Source of the DNA: Microcaldota archaeon
GTDB lineage: Archaea > Micrarchaeota > Micrarchaeia > Micrarchaeales > Micrarchaeaceae
Assembly: GCA_021800135.1 (NCBI GenBank)
Contig: JAJYZH010000021.1
Location: forward strand, 1-7,643
Reading direction: 5' to 3'
DNA: 7,643 nucleotides
Within the stretch, counting starts at the first letter, position 1; each line of letters opens with the position of its first letter. The notes beneath the pieces are model-generated. The model was not told where the DNA came from. It made no database searches and saw only the letters and a list, made by a program, of their open reading frames with translations. A program made the translations under genes and the position numbers. Positions 1 to 6,014 of this stretch are shown here, piece after piece.

Positions 1-567
1 CTCATAGATCTCATTTATGAGCTCGGCTACATCTTTCAACGAATCTATATCGAGCCCGGAATCAGGTTCATCGAGTACAGCTATCCTCGGCTTAAGCAGT
101 GACATCTGTAGTATCTCCGCTTTTTTCTTCTCGCCTCCGGAGAATCCCTGATTGAGATTCCTGCCCATTATGTTGCCCGAGAACTTCAGTTTCTCAGAGG
201 TTGTTTTTATCGTGTCTACGAATTCCTTCATGTTTATGCTGCCGCCGACTTCCTCCCTGGCAGACCTTACAAAATTTACGAAACCTACCCCATCTATCTC
301 CACGGGGTTCTGGAACTGGAGGAATAACCCGAGCTTTGCCCTTTTGTCAGTGCTCATATTTGTTATGCTCTTTCCATCCACCAGTATGTCTCCATTCAAA
401 ATCTTGACCCCAGGATGGCCCATTATAGCCTTCGCGAGCGTGCTCTTCCCGGCGCCGTTAGGCCCCATCATGACATGGAATTCCCCCTCTTTCACCTTAA
501 GGTTTACTCCTTTCAGTATCTCCTTATTGTCCACCTCAACATGCAGATCTTTTATTTCGAGTATCAT
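1..567 (-). CDS. sufC: SufC, Fe-S cluster assembly ATPase (partial, C-terminus outside window)
   Basis: Cytosolic ABC-type ATPase that binds SufB and SufD and powers iron-sulfur cluster assembly on the SufBC2D scaffold. My translation gives 189 codons from the ATG at 567 to the window edge. It shows Walker A GPNGAGKST (residues 35-43), the Q-loop glutamine in FQNPVEIDGV (Gln86), the ABC signature FSGGEKKKAE (142-151), Walker B IAVLDE (162-167) and the D-loop SGLD (170-173). FQNPVEI closely matches the FQYPVEIPG typical of SufC and separates it from transport ATPases. Family members are about 245-260 residues, so roughly 60 residues, including the H-loop histidine, lie off the left edge. It is the last gene of the visible operon, starting 10 bases after the sufD stop. 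I see no strong Shine-Dalgarno site before this ATG, so coupling to sufD translation is likely. The next upstream ATG is out of frame and soon hits a stop. Confidence 0.96.
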   Translation of the reverse strand, partial: MILEIKDLHVEVDNKEILKGVNLKVKEGEFHVMMGPNGAGKSTLAKAIMGHPGVKILNGDILVDGKSITNMSTDKRAKLGLFLQFQNPVEIDGVGFVNFVRSAREEVGGSINMKEFVDTIKTTSEKLKFSGNIMGRNLNQGFSGGEKKKAEILQMSLLKPRIAVLDEPDSGLDIDSLKDVAELINEIYE

Positions 568-577
568 GTCAAAACCA

Positions 578-1828
578 TCAATTCAGGGACTCTTTTGAAT
601 ATTTTGCGCCGCCTTCAAACAAACTTGGCGCCGCCCCAGGGCGCTCCTCCCAGATTCCCCTAAGATTGTTTTCGAGCAGCTCACCGAATCTACCGCTCTT
701 AAGTTTTTCATTTACATGGGACATTATTATCGCTTTCGCTGAACCGTCGCTTACCCTCCCAATAATGTCATCTATAAATCCAGTAGCTACAAGGTTTGTG
801 GCATCCCTCTCATTCATACCCTTGGCCATAAGGTAAAATATCGCCTCCTTGTCTATGGGTGCCGCGGCTGCTGAGTGCGATGCCTTGACATCATTCTCAG
901 ATATGGACATGTCGGGAAGCAGGCTCGCCCTGGCATCTTTGCCAAGCAGTATCGCCCTTTCCTTTATATAAGATCTCGAACCTATGCTTTTGGGGGCTAT
1001 TACCGCCATATCCTTTACGAAATTCAGGCTTTTATCCATGAGTATTGATTTTGTCTCTCCGAGGCACGAAGTCCCAGCTACTGCATTCACCAGCATATCC
1101 ATTATGTCGAATCTCTGCTCCCCGGAGCTGATCAACGTTGAATTTAGTTCAGAGTGAGAGCCATACCCTGCGGCCTCCACGGTGTTCCCGGCCACGGCGC
1201 TCTTACCCCCTTCATACACTATGTTTATTTTTGCGCCTGCGTGCTCACGCAAAACAAACTCGCCAAAATGCGCAGCCGTTGTATACCCGTCCTCATTATG
1301 CAGAACGTCCATTTCTAGTGCCCCTCCCTTCCGGACTTCAACATTATGGGCCGACAGGTTCAGAGAACTCATCGTACTCTTCGAAACAAAGACCTCGAAA
1401 AGCTGGAGCTCTGATCCTTCGCCAACATTTACCTCTGTCTGGGAAACCAGTGGCGCGTTCATGTTTGCAAACACTATTGCCACCTTCTTTTTTTCCCCGT
1501 TCTCCGTCTTTATTAGTAGCCTTCTGCCAACATGCTTCTCAATTATACCGGCAAAGGCCTTCTCCATATGCATCTTGGCCTGATCCAGATGCCCTCCTTT
1601 TACACTTATTAGCTTTACTGCACTGTCATTCAAGACATAGCCCTTGCTTCCTATCACAGCATCTGCGTCTATCCCAAGCCTTTCCGTAATGCTCCCGGCA
1701 AAACTTTCAAAATCCTCATCCCTCATCCCGGAGAAGTCGAGAGACTTTATTTCATTGTCCAGACTGAGCCTATGCTTTTTGTACAGCTCTTCTACATTAG
1801 CGTTTGCGAATTCATTTCCCTCCTTCAT
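578..1828 (-). CDS. sufD: SufD, SufBC2D scaffold subunit
   Basis: Partner of SufB in the SufBC2D complex, where nascent clusters form at the SufB-SufD interface. The protein has 416 residues, close to the usual size. The middle is the beta-helix core (about residues 105-300). The C-terminal SufB/D signature follows: DVKASHSAAAAPIDKEAIFYL, then KGMNERDATNLVATGF (about 313-351). His318 in KASHSA aligns with the SufD histidine (His360 in E. coli) implicated in cluster assembly. It is called SufD rather than SufB because it lacks the acceptor cysteine box found in the upstream gene; its one cysteine is Cys255. The ATG at 1828 is seven bases after the sufB stop, and the GTGAT site at 1832-1836 touches that stop codon, which argues for coupled translation. 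After the last conserved helix there is a tail of about 40 residues (377-416) with no motif I recognise. Confidence 0.93.
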   Translation of the reverse strand: MKEGNEFANANVEELYKKHRLSLDNEIKSLDFSGMRDEDFESFAGSITERLGIDADAVIGSKGYVLNDSAVKLISVKGGHLDQAKMHMEKAFAGIIEKHVGRRLLIKTENGEKKKVAIVFANMNAPLVSQTEVNVGEGSELQLFEVFVSKSTMSSLNLSAHNVEVRKGGALEMDVLHNEDGYTTAAHFGEFVLREHAGAKINIVYEGGKSAVAGNTVEAAGYGSHSELNSTLISSGEQRFDIMDMLVNAVAGTSCLGETKSILMDKSLNFVKDMAVIAPKSIGSRSYIKERAILLGKDARASLLPDMSISENDVKASHSAAAAPIDKEAIFYLMAKGMNERDATNLVATGFIDDIIGRVSDGSAKAIIMSHVNEKLKSGRFGELLENNLRGIWEERPGAAPSLFEGGAKYSKESLN

Positions 1829-1835
1829 CTTATCA

Positions 1836-3260
1836 CTAGCCTACCGCATTAGTGGTATCTAATTTTATCAGCCTTTTCAGTTCGAGAGAATACTCAAGAG
1901 GCAGCACCTTGACGAGCGGCTCCAGGAATCCGAGCACTATCAGCGTCACCGCATCTTCTTCGCTTATGCCGCGTGACATTAGATAGAATAACTCATCCTC
2001 ACCTATCTTCCCAAACTTGGCCTCATGGCTTACCACGGCATCGTCTGCATAGATTTCGTTGTAAGGGAATGTATTGGTCCTGGAATCCTCATCAAGAAGC
2101 AGCGCATCACACCTCACAGTCGACTTCGTGTTCGTTGCGTTTTTATCTATATGCAGCAATCCCCTGTAGGTCGTAAGGCCGGTTCCTTTGGACACCCCCT
2201 TGGATATGATTTTTGAAGTGGTATCCGGTGCAAGGTGGTATATCTTGCCTCCACTGTCCTGCACCTGGCCGTTGCCGGCTACGGCTATAGAGATTACGTC
2301 GCCTTTAGCACCGCGCCCTCTTAGGAATATGCTGGGGTACTTCATGTTAATCTTGCTGCCTATGTTCGCGTCTATCCATTCAACATAGGCATTCTCATAT
2401 GCAAAAGCCCTCTGTGTTACCAGATTGTATATGTTCTTGGACCAGTTCTGAATCGTTATGTACCTTACGTGGGAGTCCTTGTGTGCGACTATCTCTACCA
2501 CAGCCGCATGCAGGGAAGAGCTCCTGTATATGGGTGCGGTACACCCTTCGATATATGTTACATCCGCCCCTTCGTCCGCTATTATAAGCGTCCTTTCAAA
2601 CTGCCCCATGCTCTCGGCGTTTATCCTAAAGTACGCGCTCAGAGGCATGGTGAGCTTGACGCCTTTCGGCACGTATATGAAGGATCCCCCGCTCCATACA
2701 GCAGTATTAAGCGCAGCAAACTTGTTGTCGCTCGGAGGCACCATAAGCCCAAAATATCTCTTTACTAAGTCAGGGTATTGCTTTACGGCGTTGTCGGTAG
2801 AAGTAAATATTACACCTTGCTTTTCAAGGTCCTTCCTTATACTGCTGTATACTACCTCGGAGTCGTATTGTGCCTCACCTCCAGCAAAGAACTTTCTCTC
2901 TGCCTCTGGGACCCCCAGTTTGTCGAACGTTTTCTTTATCCCCTCAGGTACATTCTCCCAGCTGTCAGTTTTCTTGTCCGTTGGCTTCATGTAGTAGCGT
3001 ATGCTGTCAAAATCTATCCCACTGAGATCCGCACCCCACCTCGGCATTGGTTTGTTCAGGAACACCCTAAGCGCATCAAGCCTTTTCTGTAGCATCCACT
3101 CCGGCTCCAATTTAATCCCTGATATCTCCTTAACCACCTTCTCGGTAAGTCCCTTATCCGAGCTGTATTTATACTCTAGGGCATCATTGAATCCATACAG
3201 TTCAGAGTACCTCTCCTCGGACTGCACGACTTCCCTTGCATCATAACCGTTATCTGACAT
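1836..3260 (-). CDS. sufB: SufB, Fe-S cluster assembly scaffold subunit
   Basis: Core scaffold of the SUF machinery, cytosolic, accepting sulfur and building clusters with SufD and SufC. I start at the ATG at 3260 (474 residues) because AGGT sits six bases upstream and the protein then begins MSDNGYDAREV, the usual place for SufB. An in-frame ATG at 3311 would add 17 residues but falls at about the predicted transcription start. Visible SufB landmarks, numbered from 3260: WSGGSFIYVPKGV (about 189-201), YIEGCTAP with Cys240, LHAAVVE, IQNWSKNIYNLVTQR, STVRCDALLLD with Cys384, SHEAKFGKIGEDELFYL with Glu413, and RGISEEDAVTLIVLGF. Cys384 and Glu413 match Cys405 and Glu434 of E. coli SufB, both reported as needed for cluster assembly. 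These are the only two cysteines in the chosen reading. It is the first gene of the operon; no sufS, sufE or sufU is in view, which fits the reduced SUF sets common in archaea. Confidence 0.96.
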   Translation of the reverse strand: MSDNGYDAREVVQSEERYSELYGFNDALEYKYSSDKGLTEKVVKEISGIKLEPEWMLQKRLDALRVFLNKPMPRWGADLSGIDFDSIRYYMKPTDKKTDSWENVPEGIKKTFDKLGVPEAERKFFAGGEAQYDSEVVYSSIRKDLEKQGVIFTSTDNAVKQYPDLVKRYFGLMVPPSDNKFAALNTAVWSGGSFIYVPKGVKLTMPLSAYFRINAESMGQFERTLIIADEGADVTYIEGCTAPIYRSSSLHAAVVEIVAHKDSHVRYITIQNWSKNIYNLVTQRAFAYENAYVEWIDANIGSKINMKYPSIFLRGRGAKGDVISIAVAGNGQVQDSGGKIYHLAPDTTSKIISKGVSKGTGLTTYRGLLHIDKNATNTKSTVRCDALLLDEDSRTNTFPYNEIYADDAVVSHEAKFGKIGEDELFYLMSRGISEEDAVTLIVLGFLEPLVKVLPLEYSLELKRLIKLDTTNAVG

Positions 3261-3266
3261 TGTATG

Positions 3267-3270
3267 ACCT
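3267..3270 (-). promoter_or_regulatory. Ribosome binding site deciding the sufB start
   Basis: Read on the minus strand this is AGGT, followed by six bases and the ATG at 3260. It matches part of the archaeal anti-Shine-Dalgarno complement (GGTGATC). It is the main reason for preferring 3260 over the in-frame ATG at 3311. Confidence 0.55.
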
Positions 3271-3327
3271 ATTACACATGCACTAATCGTTTTAAGGTGT
3301 ATACCTAACATAAACGAGCCTGTATCA

Positions 3328-3340
3328 GGTATTTAAACTC
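3328..3340 (-). promoter_or_regulatory. TATA box of the sufBDC operon
   Basis: The minus strand reads GAGTTTAAATACC, a strong archaeal TATA element with TTTAAATA at 3330-3337. Transcription would start near 3305-3310, giving a leader of about 45-50 bases before the sufB ATG at 3260. No other TATA-like sequence lies between it and sufB. The nearly symmetric TATA further right (3378-3388) could also fire leftward as a second, distal promoter. Confidence 0.6.
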
Positions 3341-3377
3341 TATGCAGTAGAAAACGACTTGGGGTAAAACACCTGCA

Positions 3378-3388
3378 TTTTATAAATA
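3378..3388 (+). promoter_or_regulatory. Distal candidate TATA box for the aldehyde dehydrogenase gene
   Basis: TTTTATAAATA is a near-ideal archaeal TATA element. A start near 3410 would leave a leader of about 98 bases, with the 19-bp palindrome inside it. The element is close to symmetric, so it could also serve leftward transcription into suf. A short inverted repeat, GGCA-AG-TGCC, lies just downstream (3390-3399). Confidence 0.45.
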
Positions 3389-3431
3389 CGGCAAGTGCCA
3401 CAAAGATTTACTAAAGGCCGCAAAATAAAAG

Positions 3432-3440
3432 ATAAATATA
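3432..3440 (+). promoter_or_regulatory. Proximal candidate TATA box for the aldehyde dehydrogenase gene
   Basis: ATAAATATA lies in an AT-rich stretch. A start about 26 bases downstream would fall at 3460-3465, inside or at the end of the palindrome at 3446-3464, leaving a leader of about 45 bases before the ATG at 3508. Of the two rightward candidates this gives the more usual leader length, but the sequence alone cannot choose. Confidence 0.45.
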
Positions 3441-3445
3441 ATAGT

Positions 3446-3464
3446 TTGATATAGAATATATCAA
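3446..3464. promoter_or_regulatory. Perfect 19-bp palindrome, probable operator
   Basis: TTGATATA-GAA-TATATCAA: two perfect 8-bp arms around a 3-bp centre, seen directly. It lies just after the proximal TATA box and over the predicted start, where binding of a dimeric regulator would block TBP/TFB or polymerase. It is 43 bases upstream of the dehydrogenase ATG. The regulator is not identifiable here; archaeal Lrp- or MarR-like proteins use sites of this form. An AT-rich palindrome can arise by chance, but arms of this length at this spot make an operator the better reading. Confidence 0.55.
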
Positions 3465-3494
3465 TCTACTTTGGAAATTGTGCCTAAATCGAAC

Positions 3495-3503
3495 GGAGGA
3501 TGA
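3495..3503 (+). promoter_or_regulatory. Ribosome binding site of the aldehyde dehydrogenase
   Basis: GGAGGATGA, with eight bases between GGAGG and the ATG at 3508. This strong site fixes the start at 3508 rather than at the in-frame TTG at 3478, which lies upstream of it. Confidence 0.8.
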
Positions 3504-3507
3504 TTTC

Positions 3508-5133
3508 ATGCCAAAAAATAATTTTATGAATGAGTTTACTTACAAGAAGTTTCTGGAGGCTGGAAGGGAAGGAGAATTCGATGCGTTGTTCGACAAGGAG
3601 GTAGAGGATGTAAAGCGGGAGTTCGGGGCCAAGTACCCTATGATGATAGGCGGAAAAGAGGTATATGCGCAGGATACCCTGGCAGAGAAATCGCCTATTG
3701 ACGGTACCACTGTAATAGGATATTTTCAAAAAGGGACAAGGGAAAACGCAAAGCAGGCAGTGAGTGCAGCAACAGAATCGTTTAAGACGTGGAGGGCTAC
3801 AGATTACAGGGAAAGGGCCGCACTGTTCAGGAACGCCGCTGAAGTATTCTCAAAGAATAAGTTCAGGCTTGCGGCAGTCCTTAGCTTTGAGAATGCCAAA
3901 TCAAGATATGAGTCAATAGGGGAAGTCGATGAGGCAATAGACTTCATGAGATATTACGCAGACGATCTGGAAGCGAATAAAGGATATTCCAGGAAGACCT
4001 CGCTTGCAGAGAGCAGCGCAAAGTCCCAGCTTGGATTTCAGGGCGCCCCGTCAAACGCTGAGAAGGTTGTAATAAGCATGAAGCCCTACGGAGTATTCGG
4101 GGTAATCGCACCGTTCAACTTCCCCGTATCAATATCTATAGGCATGAGCGTAGGCGCCATGATAACCGGGAACACCGTTGTATTCAAACCGTCATCATCA
4201 GATAACATGACAATGCTCACGGGATACACCCTATACAAGCTGTTAAAAGAGGCCGGTTTGCCAGACGGGGTTTTCAATTACGTAACGGGTCCGGGATCCG
4301 AGGTAGGAGACGAGCTTGTAGTGAACAGGGATGTAAGCGGAATCGTATTCACTGGCTCTCGCGATACGGGGCTAAAAATGATATCAAAGGTGTTTGGCGC
4401 AGGCTCGCAGAAAGTATTCATAGTTGAGATGGGCGGCAAAAACCCTGCCATAGTATCTAAGTATGCAGATGTTGACACCGCCGTGTCAGGAGTAGCCAGT
4501 GCTGCCTTCGGGTTTGCGGGGCAGAAGTGCAGCGCCCTCTCAAGAGTTTACGTCCATGAATCGATAAAAGAGCTTTTCCTAAGCAAGTTGATAGAGAAGA
4601 CACGCTCTTTCAAGATAGGGGATCCTCTGAAAAAGGAGAACTATATAGGCCCCGTCATAAGCGAAAGCGCATACAAACGCTATATAGAGTCTGTAGAAAG
4701 GATAAAATCCTCAGGCAGGCTTCTCTATGGCGGCAATGCCGTGCACACTGGCACCGGGGGTTACTACGTGGAGCCCACTATAGCCGAACTCAGGCACGAC
4801 CATGAACTATTCCATAAAGAGCTTTTCGTACCGATACTCCTTGTCGACTCATATAAAAACTTCGACGATGCGCTGCAGAAGGCGAACGACGTGGAATTCG
4901 GCCTTACTTCCGGCCTGTACAGCAAGAGTAGAAAAGAGATCAAGGAGTTCTCAAACAGCATACAGGCAGGCGTTGTCTATATAAACCGGGGCATAAGCGC
5001 GACAACCGGTGCAATCGTAGGCCTGCATACATTTGTTGGGTGGAAAGGCAGCGGCCTTACGGGCAAGGGTACAGGCAGTAAATTCTATCTGCAGCAGTTC
5101 ATGAGGGAACAGAGCATATCAATTACAAAATGA
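3508..5133 (+). CDS. Aldehyde dehydrogenase, probable L-glutamate gamma-semialdehyde (1-pyrroline-5-carboxylate) dehydrogenase
   Basis: NAD(P)-dependent oxidation of an aldehyde to a carboxylic acid, probably glutamate semialdehyde to glutamate (last step of proline or arginine breakdown), in the cytosol. The protein has 541 residues from 3508; known P5C dehydrogenases have about 515-545. Visible ALDH residues: Asn204 in APFNFP, Lys227 in VVFKPS, FTGSRDTG (282-288), catalytic Glu307 in VEMGGKNP, catalytic Cys341 in GQKCSA, and Glu438 in KELF. The P5CDH assignment rests on the N-terminal stretch ending KREFGAKYPMMIGGKEV, Ser342 right after the catalytic Cys, and TTGAIVG (Gly501-Ala502), which in P5CDH structures hold the substrate carboxylate. 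Two ALDH consensus glycines are replaced: FGP is FVP, and FGGF is FVGW; this may be typical of a subfamily. No proline dehydrogenase or ornithine aminotransferase is in view. Regulation is probably through the palindrome upstream. ALDH family is certain; the substrate is inferred. Confidence 0.9.
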   Translation: MPKNNFMNEFTYKKFLEAGREGEFDALFDKEVEDVKREFGAKYPMMIGGKEVYAQDTLAEKSPIDGTTVIGYFQKGTRENAKQAVSAATESFKTWRATDYRERAALFRNAAEVFSKNKFRLAAVLSFENAKSRYESIGEVDEAIDFMRYYADDLEANKGYSRKTSLAESSAKSQLGFQGAPSNAEKVVISMKPYGVFGVIAPFNFPVSISIGMSVGAMITGNTVVFKPSSSDNMTMLTGYTLYKLLKEAGLPDGVFNYVTGPGSEVGDELVVNRDVSGIVFTGSRDTGLKMISKVFGAGSQKVFIVEMGGKNPAIVSKYADVDTAVSGVASAAFGFAGQKCSALSRVYVHESIKELFLSKLIEKTRSFKIGDPLKKENYIGPVISESAYKRYIESVERIKSSGRLLYGGNAVHTGTGGYYVEPTIAELRHDHELFHKELFVPILLVDSYKNFDDALQKANDVEFGLTSGLYSKSRKEIKEFSNSIQAGVVYINRGISATTGAIVGLHTFVGWKGSGLTGKGTGSKFYLQQFMREQSISITK

Positions 5134-5137
5134 TCGC

Positions 5138-5539
5138 ATGTGCCTATTCCGCATAATCTCATACGGCCTGGTTTTTGAGAGGAAGCAGATGATCCTGTCA
5201 AATAAGAGGCTAAATGCAATGATAGCGGATACCCCAAGAAAGATGACTGTTGGATTAATGTTCAGGAAGCCTATGAAGCATAACGAATGCATGCTATTTA
5301 TTTTTCCCGACGACGGGTCGCACCCCATCTGGATGAAGAACATGCGGTTCAGCATAGACATACTCTGGCTAGACAACAAGATGCGGGTTGTAAGTATAAT
5401 AGAGTCCGCAAAACCCCTATCAGGATTCGATCTCACAAGTTACAAATCCAAGAAACCCTCGAAGTATGTAGTGGAACTCAATTCAGGATTCGTAAGGGAA
5501 AACAGGATAAGGATTGGAGACAAGGCGCGCATGCCATAG
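5138..5539 (+). CDS. DUF192 family protein
   Basis: The function of this family (PF02643) is not firmly known; members are small beta-rich proteins. The 133-residue product shows the family pattern in order: GLMFRKPM (about 39-46), MLFIFPDDGSHPIWMKNMRFSIDILWLD (about 52-79, the F/IWMKN box), RVVSIIESAKPL, and the end YVVELNSGFVRENRIRIGD. It starts four bases after the dehydrogenase stop and is probably co-transcribed with it. The ATG at 5138 has TGATC two bases ahead, overlapping the upstream stop. An in-frame ATG at 5189 with GAGG six bases ahead would give 116 residues and still keep the whole domain, so the start is uncertain. I see no clear signal peptide, although many members in other organisms are exported. 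No link to the dehydrogenase reaction is known. Confidence 0.85.
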   Translation: MCLFRIISYGLVFERKQMILSNKRLNAMIADTPRKMTVGLMFRKPMKHNECMLFIFPDDGSHPIWMKNMRFSIDILWLDNKMRVVSIIESAKPLSGFDLTSYKSKKPSKYVVELNSGFVRENRIRIGDKARMP

Positions 5540-5594
5540 AAATGTCCTGCATGCAATAAATTTCACAATAGCGAAACCAGAATCCACCTCCTTT

Positions 5595-5620
5595 AAAAAA
5601 TAAAATCAAAATAAAAGAAA
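5595..5620 (-). terminator. T-rich terminator of the small two-repeat gene
   Basis: On the minus strand, just after the stop at 5632, several T runs follow one another (TTTCTTTTATTTTGATTTTATTTTTT pattern, broken only by single A, C or GA). Archaeal RNA polymerase ends transcription at such U-rich tracts without needing a hairpin. On the plus strand the tract is A-rich, so it would not serve the DUF192 gene, for which I see no clear terminator. Confidence 0.6.
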
Positions 5621-5631
5621 TTAAGTTAGGA

Positions 5632-5853
5632 TTATCTCCTTCCCCTTCTGTTCATTTTGGCCCTTGCTATGTAGCCGGCCTTGTCAACGAAGTAAAGGTA
5701 TCCCTCCTGCCTGGATATCTTCTCGCTTCCAACCTTCGCCTTTCTGCCGCGTGAGTTCGTCTTCATAGGCGTTCTCCATGCATATCCGTCCTTGCCTATG
5801 AAATAGAGATATCCATCCTCTCTATCTATTTTCTCCTTTCCGATTCTCTCCAT
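5632..5853 (-). CDS. Small basic protein of two tandem repeats, function unknown
   Basis: A 73-residue, strongly basic protein without cysteines. It consists of two copies of a 28-residue unit, residues 4-31 and 41-68, offset by 37. By my alignment 15 of 28 positions are identical: G-E-K-I-x-R...GYLYF...K-x-GY..R..M. Each unit looks like a beta-hairpin built on GYLYF-xxK-xGY, joined by an Arg/Lys-rich linker (about 32-40) and ended by NRRGRR. There is no signal peptide or membrane segment. AGGTGA four bases before the ATG, a TATA box 32-43 bases upstream and a T-rich tract after the stop indicate a real single-gene transcript. From memory, similar small hypothetical proteins occur in DPANN archaea; I cannot confirm this here. 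Charge and repeat structure suggest nucleic acid or ribosome binding, which is only inference. Confidence 0.8.
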   Translation of the reverse strand: MERIGKEKIDREDGYLYFIGKDGYAWRTPMKTNSRGRKAKVGSEKISRQEGYLYFVDKAGYIARAKMNRRGRR

Positions 5854-5883
5854 AATTTCACCTATACAAATACATACACGTCA

Positions 5884-5895
5884 GATTTAAATATC
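5884..5895 (-). promoter_or_regulatory. TATA box of the small two-repeat gene
   Basis: The minus strand reads GATATTTAAATC, a strong archaeal TATA element. A start about 26 bases downstream falls near 5863, so the transcript would begin almost at the AGGTGA site (5858-5863), leaving a leader of about 10 bases. Confidence 0.65.
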
Positions 5896-5916
5896 TATCG
5901 TCGAAGTATCGTCGAA
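5896..5916. repeat. Tandem direct repeat next to the small-gene promoter
   Basis: TATCGTCGAA occurs twice, at 5896-5905 and 5907-5916, separated by one G, giving an 11-bp period (one helical turn). On the minus strand it reads TTCGACGATA twice, directly upstream of the TATA box at the BRE position. Two half sites on one face of the DNA beside the BRE is where archaeal activators bind. It lies in the 161-bp divergent region and could also affect the PAC2 gene. Confidence 0.5.
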
Positions 5917-5976
5917 TAAGTATACACGCCAATGGCCGTGAATGCGGCGTTCCGATAAAACGCGCCGAACAAAACA

Positions 5977-5985
5977 ATTATTAAT
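5977..5985 (+). promoter_or_regulatory. Weak candidate TATA box of the PAC2 gene
   Basis: ATTATTAAT is a weak match to the archaeal TATA consensus. A start about 26 bases on would fall near 6007, just before the ATG at 6015, giving a very short leader. GC-rich sequence with a small inverted repeat (GCGTT 5947-5951, AACGC 5959-5963) lies upstream; no better TATA is seen. Confidence 0.35.
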
Positions 5986-6006
5986 GCTATTTGTCAAAGT
6001 TCAGCA

Positions 6007-6010
6007 GTGA
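6007..6010 (+). promoter_or_regulatory. Ribosome binding site deciding the PAC2 start
   Basis: GTGA with four bases before the ATG at 6015. It favours this ATG over the in-frame TTG at 5991, which has no such site ahead of it. Confidence 0.5.
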
Positions 6011-6014
6011 CGTT

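Noticed and set aside
1138..1689. Long plus-strand frames opposite sufD and sufB, up to 183 residues
   Set aside because: They are complements of well-supported suf genes; composition is rich in Ser, Pro, Arg and Leu with no domain, and they lack ribosome sites.
3261..3311. Longer sufB start at the ATG at 3311
   Set aside because: It falls at about the predicted transcription start, so it would have no leader, and the extra 17 residues (with a Cys and hydrophobic residues) are not SufB-like. The ATG at 3260 has a Shine-Dalgarno site.
5287..5559. Alternative plus-strand frame of 90 residues within DUF192
   Set aside because: It overlaps the DUF192 frame, which carries the complete conserved pattern; the alternative frame has no family resemblance.
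5584..5594. Strong Shine-Dalgarno-like AAAGGAGGTGG on the minus strand
   Set aside because: No ATG, GTG or TTG follows within a useful distance, and the frame further on is antisense to the DUF192 gene without family features.
5926..5966. GC-rich stretch with short inverted repeats (ACGCC/GGCGT and GCGTT/AACGC)
   Set aside because: The arms are only five bases, overlap each other, and are not placed clearly against a promoter; they are probably incidental.
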